From contig OX422214.1 of assembly GCA_949130495.1 (NCBI GenBank), forward strand, positions 252,716,187 through 252,780,186: DNA of 64,000 nt, in the 5' to 3' direction. The DNA is from Sambucus nigra (lineage: Eukaryota; Streptophyta; Magnoliopsida; Dipsacales; Adoxaceae). Below the pieces are notes generated by a model, which was given only the letters and a program-made list of their open reading frames with translations, was not told where the DNA came from and searched no databases. The translations under genes and the position numbers were made by a program. This document shows positions 10,795-19,307 of the stretch, piece after piece (positions within the stretch are counted from its first letter, which is position 1; every line of letters begins with the position of its first letter).

Positions 10795-11880
10795 CTAATG
10801 CGGTGACTCGACTCCAGAGTCCACCGACTTGACCTCACTATCGTCGCTAAGGGTAGCATTAAGGACAGCTTTCCCTTTTTCTCTGTTCAGACGTGTGGCA
10901 CACTCAAAGGCTCTATGACCCCTACCGTCGCACTCAAAGCATCTCTCAGTTTCTTTCTTAGGAGGATCTTTTAAAAAAAATTCATTTTTCTTTTCAAACT
11001 TGTTTTTCTCAAATTTCTTTTTATCTTGAAAATTGCCATTTTTCTTAAATTTGAGAATTCTCTTGAAATTTTTTGCAAAAAGAGCCAAATCATCTAAGTC
11101 AAAATCACAATCAGAATCTGACGTGTCAGTCTCTCTCTCTCTAGATGACTCTACCCTCTTTCTAGCCGACCCCTCACTCTTTCTTTCTTGGGCATTAAGT
11201 GCAATTCCCTTATCTTTAGACCTAGCAGTTTTAGGGAACATATCAATTTCATATGTTTGCAAATCTCCTACAAGTTCTTCCAATTTTAGCGTATTTAAAT
11301 TACCCATAGAATTTAGCACAGTGACTTTAGGGATAAAATGCTTAGGCAAAGAACGAAGAATCTTTTTAACAACTCTCATATTGGGATTATGTTCACCAAG
11401 ATTAAAGCTAGTATTAACAATGTCAGAAAGTCTAGCATAAAAATCATCAAAGCATTCAGTTTCATGCATGGTGATGGTTTCAAATTGAGTTGTCAAATTT
11501 TGCAATTTATACTCTTTCACAGCATTAGTTCCTTCATGGGTGAGTTGTAAAACATCCCATGCCTCTTTTGACGTGGTGCACGTCATTATGCGTTTAAACT
11601 CATCAGGTGTGACAGACCCAGAAATAGCACTTAGACCCTTAGAATTAAAAGATGACCATTTAAATTCTTCTTCAGTCCAAGAAGTGACAGGTTTCAAATT
11701 AATCACATTCTCAACAGTCATGGAGGGAGGTGTCCACCCTTTGTTAACCAAAATCCAGACACGTTCATCAATGGCTTTTAAAGCAGATCTCATACGGGCT
11801 TTCCAATATGCATAGTTTGTCTCGTCAAAAACTGGCATTTTATTATATAACTTCTCCATAATGAACACACTCGTTTCCAA
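10795..11880 (-). pseudogene. gag: Copia A gag
   Basis: This is the capsid/nucleocapsid gene of the element, 361 residues to a premature TAG (10795-10797, same frame as downstream hinge). The N-terminus has FDETNYAYWKARM, the usual start of copia gag (DUF4219/UBN2 family). The middle has the SKEAWDVL, TLKLEELVGDL and LRSLP motifs. A basic region precedes an intact CCHC zinc knuckle, CFECDGRGHRAFEC. The start at 11880 lies 87 bases after the 5' LTR, close to the PBS as in related elements. This is the least damaged coding region of the element. Confidence 0.9.
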
Positions 11881-11952
11881 AAATCAATTTTTCAGAAAAT
11901 TGATATCTTAGAAAAATTTTGCGGAAAATTACACGGTAAATTTGTGTAACTG

Positions 11953-11964
11953 GCTCTGATACCA
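11953..11964 (-). other. Primer-binding site of copia A
   Basis: The minus strand reads TGGTATCAGAGC, a full match to the standard plant initiator tRNA-Met primer site. It lies three bases inside the 5' LTR. Confidence 0.92.
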
Positions 11965-11967
11965 ATT

Positions 11968-12981
11968 TGAGAGTGCACTTGCGTTCAAATAATGAAGTTA
12001 TTTAATTAAACACAGTTTTTACCAAATAAGTCCTAAGCATGCATCTATATGATATTAAATATGATGATGAAACATGCAAGAACACATATATGAGGAAAAA
12101 TCCCCAACGGGGCAAAACCTTTTATTTTCACAATAATATTTGTAAGAGAACGGCTTACAACGGATTAAAATGAAAATACAGAGACAAAAAAATACCCTCG
12201 GGTGTCGGTTCTGTTGTCGGCGACTGGAATAATCCCTTTCTAGTAGGGCAGCAGTGACGAAGAGAGCGACTTCCTCACAATGTACTCCAGATGAGTAAAC
12301 GATCTTCTTGAAGGTTTTAAAGATTAACACACATATATGGGAATGGTTTTGTGAATCAAAAAGGTTTAGAAAACCTTAAAAGGTGAAGTCTTGTTCTGGG
12401 CAGTTTTCGCAGATTTTCGAGATTGCAAAAAGACTTGAAAAATGTGTAGAAGGAGATCAGATATTTATACAAAAATTGAGGCGGTGGCTCGTTCGAACGA
12501 CATAGCATGTCGCTCGAACGAGATAGCATGTCACTCGAACGAAGAACAGAAGTCGTTCGAACGATATCGCGCGACATTCTATCTCGCGCGAACGACTTGC
12601 AAAGTCGCTCGAGCGATCTCGTCGATTGAGGCCATCCGCTTCTACACTTAGAAAAATTCTGCTTTTGATCAAAAATTAACCCAGACTTCAAAAAATAATT
12701 TTCAAAAATATTTCCCAAATATTTATGCAAATATTTAAAGCTCCAATTAAAACATATTACTGATAAAGCGTAGTGGAGTAGTGGGAATGAGCTGAGCAGC
12801 ACGTTGCATGTAGCATGATGCATGTGAATAAAGTGGATGCAATGAATTCGGATACAGGCCGTCGAGGATGATCGTGTTGACGTGCTGAATGTAGCGGTTT
12901 CAAACATATGAACTGTGATCTAGGAGAAAACAGAAAATTCCTAGATTCTACCCCGGACATTTATAGAATTATGTCCTTATA
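11968..12981 (-). repeat. Copia A 5' LTR (element orientation)
   Basis: This 1014-bp LTR drives the minus-strand element. TATA box TGTATAAATATC is at 12460-12471. The TCGTTCGAACGA cassette at 12487-12630 has two 21-bp units. It is flanked outside by the GGCAG target duplication. Confidence 0.93.
12487..12630. promoter_or_regulatory. TCGTTCGAACGA cassette in copia A 5' LTR
   Basis: Two 21-bp units, a TCGTTCGAACGA palindrome and GATATCGCGCGACA stand directly upstream of the TATA box in element orientation. As the 5' LTR this copy would act on transcription of the element. Confidence 0.6.
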
Positions 12982-12986
12982 GGCAG

Positions 12987-13477
12987 AAGTGGGGGGAAAT
13001 ATCATGCGTCATCCTATTGATTCTGCAGCCTGGAGGAGGAGGAATTTTAAGTATCCCGATTTTGCTCGAGAACAACCCAATATTCGTTTGGCTATATCAA
13101 CAGATGGTTTCAATCCATTTGGAAATTTAAGCATCAATCAGAGTGTATGGCCAGTTATCCTAGCCCCACTCAACCTCCCTCCTTCACAGTGTATGAGGCC
13201 TGGATTTTTGATGATGGATTTGTTGATACCTGGGCCAAAGGCTCCAAGTGATGACATTGACGTCTACCTAGATCCTTTGGTAGAAGAATTAAATGATTTG
13301 TGGGAAGAGGGTGTGCAATCATTTGACTCTTTTAGAAAAGAAGAGTTTACGCTGAAAGCTATGTTGATGTGGGCAATTCATTATTTTCCAACTTATGGGA
13401 CATTATCCGGTTGTGTAGTACATGGTTATTTGGGGTGTCCTATTTGTGGAGAGGAGACTGAATCTCTTCGCCTGTGA
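12987..13477 (+). pseudogene. tnp2: CACTA tnp2 transposase, middle part
   Basis: This resumes the tnp2 frame after the copia insertion. It contains the most conserved TNP2 block: the stretch MRHPIDSAAWR, STDGFNPFG (with the conserved Asp), WPVILAPLNLPP, LLIPGPKAP and DIDVYLDPLVEEL. It ends with GCPICGEE and a stop at 13475. The expected C-terminal part of TNP2 is missing downstream, so an internal deletion or rearrangement lies near 13475. Confidence 0.9.
13416..13468 (+). repeat. Duplicated tnp2 segment, copy 1
   Basis: These 53 bases of the tnp2 coding sequence recur at 14403-14455 with one mismatch. The first copy is in the normal coding context. Confidence 0.85.
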
Positions 13478-13499
13478 GAACAATAAAAGACGAAAAATA

Positions 13500-14203
13500 A
13501 TGGTACAATCAGACAGCGAATTTAGGCTGTGGTTGACACAAGAGGTAATTATAATGCAAATAGTCATTATACAACGTTACATTACACTCAAATTTTACCA
13601 CTAATATAATTAATTTATTTATATTCTCAGCTCCTAAAGACGGGTGATGCGACATCAAGGCTTGCTCGTCTATCCACTGGACCCTTATTCGTGGCACAAG
13701 AGTACAAAAAATATCAATTGAATGGTTACATTTTTGGCTCTAAAGTGTACGAGGAAAGTACAAATGTACAGAACTCGGGAATTTCATACAAGGCTCTTAC
13801 TTTCTTTCGAGCGAGCGCAAAAGATAAAAACCTCGTTGAAGCTGAAATGACTTACTATGGTGCAATCCAAAATATATCTGAATTGGATTATATAAGCTTC
13901 AAAGAGGTTGTATTTTACTGTGACTGGGTAAGAGTTGAGGATAAAAATGCTTGTAAAGTTGATCCTGTCACCAATTTGATCATGGTTGACTTGTCCAAGT
14001 TGAAGAGCAACGACCACGTGAGCGATGAGCCGTTTGTTTGTGCATTTCAAAAGGTTAAGCAAGTGTTTTATTCTGAGTATATCAACAATGAGCCGTGGTC
14101 AATCATCCAACACGCGCCAATGCGTCTAAATAGTAGTGTGGATGACTTGGCTGCTCCTACCGAATATCAATCCATTTTTTATGATAACCCGAATTTGAAA
14201 TAA
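13500..14203 (+). pseudogene. CACTA transposase C-terminal exons with DUF4216-like domain
   Basis: A spliced gene fragment. Coding sequence ending WLTQE at 13544 meets a GT...AG intron (13545-13630, 86 bases) and resumes in frame at 13631 with LLKTGD. The downstream exon has the GPLFVAQEYKKYQLNGYIF motif and a DUF4216-like block (ISELDYISFKEVVFYCDWV) found at the C-terminus of many plant CACTA transposases, then a stop at 14201-14203. It is in a different frame from the tnp2 segment before it. The joining region is therefore damaged or this was a separate exon. Confidence 0.78.
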
Positions 14204-14459
14204 TTTTTCAATTTATAATAAATATTCCAATTTGTACCGAAACATCCATTTTTAATGCTTTTAATTGATTTGCACTTTATCATTTTCACTCTTGTGTAGT
14301 GTGCGTGTGTGGAGAGGAGATTAATACATAAATATTCCAACTACATCTAAGTTTTGTTTATACTAATCCATGAATATACGCTTCTTACCTTTAATAGGTG
14401 ATTAGTACATAGTTATTTGGGGTGTCCTATTTGTGGAGAGGAGACTGAATCTCTTAGTC
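14204..14459. other. CACTA non-coding region with duplicated tnp2 segment
   Basis: No gene is seen. The stretch 14403-14455 duplicates 13416-13468 of tnp2. The preceding 14344-14402 resembles the sequence just upstream of tnp2 at 3209-3246, indicating internal rearrangement within the CACTA. Confidence 0.65.
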
Positions 14460-14721
14460 TATCCGAACACTAAGAAATGCCATAATCCTAGGGAGTGATG
14501 TTCTTCAAATTCCTCCCAACCGTTATGTAGCCAAACATCACCAGTTAAAGTTGTCAATTCCACTTTCCATACCCCCCCACTTGGAACCTCTAGAAAAACA
14601 TGGGAGACCATTGGAAAGTGGAATTGACAACTTCAACTGCTGATTTTTGGCTACACAACGGTTGGAAGGAATTTGCAGAGCATAACTCCGTAGGATTATG
14701 GCATTTCTTAGTGTTCAGATA
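14460..14721. repeat. Long inverted repeat (110-bp arms) or foldback element
   Basis: Arms at 14460-14569 and 14612-14721 are inverse copies with about 10 mismatches by eye (about 91 percent identity) around a 42-base loop. It could be a small foldback/MITE-like insertion, since TA occurs at both ends, or a hairpin-RNA locus. It has no coding capacity. Confidence 0.85.
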
Positions 14722-15255
14722 TAAAGGGAATTATATTTGACACGATTGCCCAGGGTACATTAGTTGGAAGGAGGTGCTATATGAGCTCAAGTTAGTTGTT
14801 TGGGTGACACTACAGGTAATGTATTTATATTTATATGTCAATTTTGATTTTGATTTTGATTTATATTTATATTTATATTTATCTATATTTGTTGGGCGGA
14901 TACTAATTTTACTTTATTTTATTTTAGGGGACAGGGAGTGGCCCTGAGGGTAGGACATATAGGCTCGATACTTATGTGGCTCTTCGGACGATAAGGGAAG
15001 GATAAGGAGGTGTCCCCGAGCATCGCGGTACAAAATCTCTTTTCCAGCTATATAGTTTGTGGATTTGAGATAATTGATGGTGATGTTGTTTCTTCTTAAA
15101 TAGTTTCTATTTTGAATGTATATTTGCATTATCTCTAGTTTATTTGGATATATGATGTTTGAATAGGTACAACGTTGATATAATAGGTACAAATATACTA
15201 TTGGGAAGTGGCAGTGGCCATACTGCCCAGCAGATTTTTTTTCAATTCTGCCCAG
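14722..15255. other. CACTA 3' non-coding region
   Basis: Nothing coding is supported. A short (TTTATA)n-type simple repeat occupies about 14824-14890. The rest is AT-rich and leads to the subterminal repeats. Confidence 0.5.
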
Positions 15256-15500
15256 AATTGTCACGGTCAATGACCGTGACAATTTTTTTAAAGGGGTCAA
15301 GGCTTTATCACGGTTATTAATCGTGACTAAACGTGTCACGGTCAAGGACCATGACACGACCGTGATAATTCTTACGAACTTGTCACGGTCAATGACCGTG
15401 ACACGTCCGTGACAAAAAAATTTGCCTCGCCCCAAATTGTCACGGTCATTAACCTTGACAAGTCCAACTTGTCAAGGTCAATGACCGTGACAATTCGAAA
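15256..15500. repeat. CACTA right subterminal repeats
   Basis: At least four copies of the TGTCACGGTCA motif in both orientations. The unit at 15256-15284 is a perfect palindrome with 14-base arms around one central A. They mirror the left subterminal repeats. Confidence 0.85.
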
Positions 15501-15502
15501 GA

Positions 15503-15514
15503 TTTGGTGTAGTG
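15503..15514 (-). repeat. CACTA right terminal inverted repeat
   Basis: TTTGGTGTAGTG is the exact inverse of 1621-1632 and is followed by the TTA target duplication. Confidence 0.93.
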
Positions 15515-15517
15515 TTA

Positions 15518-15866
15518 CTACCACACTTCCTATTGCGATTACTCTTGAGGATCACTCAGAGCCTCATGATGAGTGTCCCCTAATCTTGAGTTGGGTCATT
15601 TTCCACCACCCATTGTCCTTCCCAACCCACCACCTGGTTTGGACCTTGCTATTATACCTTGCATGTTCCCATTCATGTATGTAGGTCCTCACCTAAACCC
15701 TCCCTTAACCCTCAATCTTCACGATCCCTCTCGTGAGTTCTTTTTCTACCCTGCCATACATGAGAGTTTTTGTGATGCAACTCTCAATTTAGGTGACAAA
15801 GATCTTGTTCCTCCAAGCAAACCACTCATTTGTCATGGTGATTTTTTTTCTCGCGTCTATTTATAA
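15518..15866 (+). pseudogene. Uncharacterised ORF, 3' part
   Basis: The frame of 1083-1620 continues here as TTLPIAITLEDHSEPHDECP. After about 70 bases it shifts frame, and a proline-rich stretch (LPNPPPGLDL) and an acidic end run to a stop at 15864. The shift near 15585 is probably a small indel. No domain is recognised. The sequence is adjacent to a gypsy-type 3' motif, so a retroelement ORF is the likeliest identity. Confidence 0.45.
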
Positions 15867-17186
15867 AATGATCATGCAATTTCTATGAGCCCCACCACAT
15901 CCCAATTGCCAAATCATTTTGCCTTGCCATCCAATTAGAGCACCATGATTATGGATACCTTGTTTCCCTCACTTTTATGATCGATAAGGCTCGCGTTGGG
16001 TTCCTCTTTACCCTCACATTTCCTTTCTTCCCTATACCCTTCTCCCCACCCACCCTTGTTCCACCAATTCTTTACATCACATGAACCACTTTTCCATACA
16101 AGTGCATTTACCTTGTAAACTTTATCCAATAAGACTGAGTTTTCAGTATTGTTTGGAGGTGATTCTCATCACGCATAGCCACTCTGTTCTATACTAGTTT
16201 TTATCTTGTTTTGGGGTGAGTTCCGCTCAGTCTGGCTGAAGATGCTAAACTTAGCGCTAGCGGGAGGCAGCCCATCATGTCTTGTTTCGATGTATGATTC
16301 TTATCCTGTTTGGGGGTAGTGTTTTATCCTCCTTCAATTATTTTCACATGCTTTATAGACTTATTCATATTTTTGTTTCGCTATTGTTCTTTAGGTTCTT
16401 CCCTTAATTCCATCTTGAGGTCCAAATTCATTAGCGGTTGATTATGGTCATCTCTTTCATACCTTATGCTTTTAATTTTAAAATATATAGTTTTAAACAT
16501 CGAGGACGATGTTATCTTTTGTTTGGGGGTGGGGAATTTATCAAAATCGTACATCTTTTGAATTTTTTTGTCAGAAACAAGTCATTTTAACTTTTTTGTG
16601 CAGTGTAACTCATTTGTTTATGACATAAATTGTCTATCATCTCTCTTTTAGAAGTCTTGGAATACCCTTATTCGAACCTAAATTTACTCTTTTACCAAAA
16701 AATTAAATAATACCTCTTAAGGCGTACTTTCACTATGAATTCTTAAACTCAGCAAATTTGCACCATTATATTTTACATTCAAAAGTTGAAGGGAAATAAT
16801 ATTCTCAAGAGAGCCTCAAAATATCACTAGTGGAGATTTAACCCATGAGAATTGAGATATTCACCTGTTTGAGGGTTTTTACATAATCTTCGAACCACAA
16901 GATGACCCAACTTCATTTTGGTACCGAACTTAGTCGTTGTATGGTCTCATTATTATTCATTTTTGGCATAACCACTGAGAATGACATCAATTTTGAGTTG
17001 TAAGAAACATGTATCTTATAGTTTGTCTCAAGTGCTAAACCTTCACTCATATCATCTACCATTCACTTCACCCATTATCTTTCCATATTTCCCTTGTCCA
17101 TTATAGACACCATCTATGTATCATTCCCCATCACTATCACCCATCATTTTTGAGAAAAAGAGTTTTTGAAATTCCAAATGTAAATT
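15867..17186 (+). other. Gypsy-type 3' spacer with conserved GGGAGGCAGCCCA motif
   Basis: Non-coding. At 16245-16275 is TTAGCGCTAGCGGGAGGCAG followed by CCCA, which resembles the sequence just after pol in many plant Athila/Tat gypsy elements. Polypurine-like TTTGGGGGT motifs occur near 16303 and 16522. The spacer is interrupted at 17186 by the pol-less copia element and resumes at 21975. Confidence 0.5.
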
Positions 17187-17474
17187 TGTAAGAATAATTT
17201 TTCTATCAATGTTCATAGCATAGCTTAAGGCTAGTTTAGCGTATCCCGTTACAAATCATAACGCATCATCAAGACGAATCGAACTCAAGAATCTCCAAGT
17301 TTGACGACTTCCCTGACATCCCAATGGTATAAAATGATTTAGAGTTTGAATTAATTCATAGAATTATATTTGGGATGTTTATTTGTTTCAAAATGTGAAC
17401 AGGGTTTTTAGTTTTCAAAAAAAATATTTTTTAAGTTTCTGTAGGCGGAGTTTTTAAAATAATTTTTTTGACGC

Positions 17475-17700
17475 TACAGTCGTTCAAACGATAAGATCAA
17501 GTCATTAAAATGACCCATCTAACGACATTGGATGTCGCTTTTAGGTCGCTTGATGTAGTTCATCTATCGACATTAGATGTCGTTTGAAGTAGTTCATTTA
17601 ACGACATCACACTATTTGGTTAATGTCGTTTGATGTCTGGGATCTAACGACATGATATGTCATTCTAACAAGATTAAGATGTTGTTCAAATGACCCCGCC
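17475..17700. promoter_or_regulatory. TCGTTYGA / AACGACAT repeat field upstream of TATA
   Basis: Multiple diverged copies of TCGTTCAAACGA-like palindromes and AACGACAT units lie just upstream of TATAAATA. The layout matches that of copia A LTRs, though the sequence between half-sites differs. Confidence 0.55.
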
Positions 17701-17713
17701 AACTCAAGTTTTT

Positions 17714-17721
17714 TATAAATA
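17714..17721 (+). promoter_or_regulatory. TATA box of pol-less element 5' LTR
   Basis: TATAAATA after a T-run; conserved in the other LTR at 21393-21400. Confidence 0.65.
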
Positions 17722-18316
17722 CCTATTTCGTGACTGAATTTATTTAAGACTTTTTACAAAAGCGTTACTGCATATCTGGTGCAAAAGTTCTTCAAGTTTT
17801 TTGTTCCTAAACATAGTTTTAATTCACAAAAAGACATCCTTAAATATAAATCTTTTCAATTAGTTTAGAACCCTAGAAAGGTTTGTATCCTTTGCATACA
17901 CCTTAGTGGAGAGGATCTCCATTGTTGATTTGTGATACCTGCAGGGACTCACTGCTGACATCGAAGGCTAAGGTTAACGGAGGGGCTGCGGTCCATTGAG
18001 GTTCTTGAGAGAATCTTTGCTGATCAAGACTGAGGTCTTTATGTATTCTTATGGGAGTTCATCGCAGATTTCATCGTATTAATTATAAGTTGCGATTTAC
18101 GTTAATGAAATAAAGATTTTACCCGAAAGGTTTTTCTTCCTAAATCTTGGCCTGAGATATTTTATTTTGAATGATTTTTTCTGTTTTATCACCATAGATG
18201 CATGATTGTGTTAAAAAGATAAAATAGGTTTACAAGTCGCTTATGCATTTAAAATTGGTTTTGAAATTGTTATTTTTAACAAAACCACCCTTGACAAGTA
18301 TTTTACATTATCAAAT

Positions 18317-18370
18317 TAGTATCAGAGATTTTTAAGTGATCTTACCCCTTTTACAAATTGGTATCAGAGT
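18317..18370 (+). other. Duplicated primer-binding site
   Basis: TAGTATCAGAGA (18317-18328), next to the LTR, and TGGTATCAGAGT (18359-18370) are both close to the initiator tRNA-Met primer site TGGTATCAGAGC. The LTR-proximal copy has two mismatches, the distal copy one. Confidence 0.7.
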
Positions 18371-18460
18371 AGGTTGCACTAATTTATTGTGTTTGATCTT
18401 GTTTACCTACTTTTTGGGTGGTTGTTTTTCAACACTCTTGTGCTTGTGTTTTTGTCTCTC

Positions 18461-18644
18461 TATGGATTCTCATAGTTTTGACGACTTAAATCGTTTGAAC
18501 TTGAGGTTTGCTAAAAGAATTGAAATTATTGAAAAAGAGAATTCACATTTTAAAACCATTTTAGAACTTTTGCAACCTGTTCAAGATCAAAGAGATTTAA
18601 TTTGCAAGAGACTTGTGAACATGAACAGTGAATTTAAAAATTAG
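18461..18644 (+). pseudogene. Coiled-coil fragment of gag-pol hinge
   Basis: A 60-residue stretch starting MDSHSFDDLNRL, rich in Leu, Glu, Lys and Asn with heptad-like spacing, ends in a stop. Similar hinge sequences join gag to protease in Sirevirus-type copia elements. The upstream part of this frame is leader sequence and not homologous. Confidence 0.5.
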
Positions 18645-18669
18645 AATTGTCCAAAAAGGAGAGTGATGA

Positions 18670-18882
18670 TTGAGTCCTATTTTTAGAAAAAAAAATTTTA
18701 GGGTTTGTGTTTGTGCCAAAGAGGATAAAAATATTTTAATCGATGATTTTAAGGCTCGTGAGAAGACTCTTAGGGAAAAGTTTGCTTTTATTGAGGGAGA
18801 GCATGATAACCTTCTAGGAATGATTGAACATATGAAGAAGGAGTCCCTAAAATTAGAAGAGTCTAATTATATGCTTGAGTAA
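18670..18882 (+). pseudogene. Second coiled-coil fragment
   Basis: A charged Lys/Glu-rich frame that continues the hinge pattern (GEHDNLLGMIEHMKKESLKL) after a frameshift from the previous fragment. No catalytic motif is present. Confidence 0.4.
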
Positions 18883-18923
18883 AAAATTATGAAGTTCAAA
18901 AATAATTTAATATCTCGAGTAGT

Positions 18924-19307
18924 TTGTGTAGTGATGGTAATGACTCTTCGTGTTCTAATGCTTCATTTGTCAAAGTCAAGACCATTGTTTGTTTTAAAGG
19001 GTCAACTAATTCCAAGGACATTAGAAAAGGTCAACCCATAGGTATCATTCCACCCGTTTACACATGTTCACATTATGGTAGGAAAGGTCACCTTAGGGGT
19101 TTTTGTTATGATCTTAGAAGAGGTCCTGGGAGATTTAAGGATAGTTCCCCATCGATTCCTATAACCCCTTCAGTTAGACATACATGTGTTTGGGTTAGGA
19201 AATCCATTTTGGAGGCGTTAAATGTTAGATTGGTTTATTCTCACAAGATGCGTCACTTGCTATTTCTAATGGATGATTGCTTATATGATTTGTTTTCCAT
19301 ACGCTAG
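18924..19307 (+). pseudogene. Decayed CCHC knuckle fragment of pol-less element
   Basis: It contains TCSHYGRKGHLRGFC, a CCHC knuckle in which the second Cys is Tyr (TGT to TAT). It matches the decayed knuckle of copia A and the CSCCDLYGHSIEGC knuckle of copia B in position. The sequence then joins abruptly to unrelated codons, consistent with deletion of pol. Confidence 0.6.

Larger units (their letters stand above)
4177..12981 (-). mobile_element. Sirevirus-like Ty1/copia retrotransposon A (complete, defective)
   Basis: A full-length LTR retrotransposon lies on the minus strand, flanked by the 5-bp duplication GGCAG (4172-4176 and 12982-12986). It has LTRs of 1035 and 1014 bp, a PBS complementary to initiator tRNA-Met next to the right LTR, and a GGGGGAGAT polypurine tract next to the left LTR. 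Gene order in element orientation is gag, coiled-coil hinge, protease, integrase, RT, RNase H, then about 1.5 kb of non-coding 3' sequence. The order is that of Ty1/copia, and the polypurine tract and second CCHC knuckle fit the Sirevirus lineage. By eye the LTRs differ at roughly 4 percent of positions plus one 21-bp repeat unit. Outer LTR ends read TA...CA rather than TG...CA in element orientation. Confidence 0.93.
1621..15514 (+). mobile_element. CACTA (En/Spm-type) DNA transposon with nested copia
   Basis: The element begins CACTACACCAAA and ends with its inverse TTTGGTGTAGTG. It is flanked by the 3-bp duplication TTA at 1618-1620 and 15515-15517, as expected for CACTA. Both ends carry subterminal palindromic repeats of TGTCACGGTCA. 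Inside are tnp2 transposase segments, an exon-intron-exon piece with a DUF4216-like domain, a G-rich repeat block and two hairpins. Copia element A (4177-12981) is inserted in tnp2. Without it the CACTA is about 5.1 kb. The transposase is interrupted and also internally deleted, so this copy cannot encode its own mobilisation, although both ends look intact and might be used in trans. Confidence 0.93.
17187..18313 (+). repeat. Pol-less element 5' LTR
   Basis: 1127 bp, matching 20871-21969. It contains a repeat field of TCGTT(T/C)GA-type half-sites (17475-17700) followed at once by a TATA box (17714-17721). Confidence 0.9.

Noticed and set aside
13545..13630. Treating 13422-13604 as a continuous protein
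   Set aside because: A clean GT...AG intron with in-frame exons on both sides explains the sequence better, and the tail of that frame is intronic.
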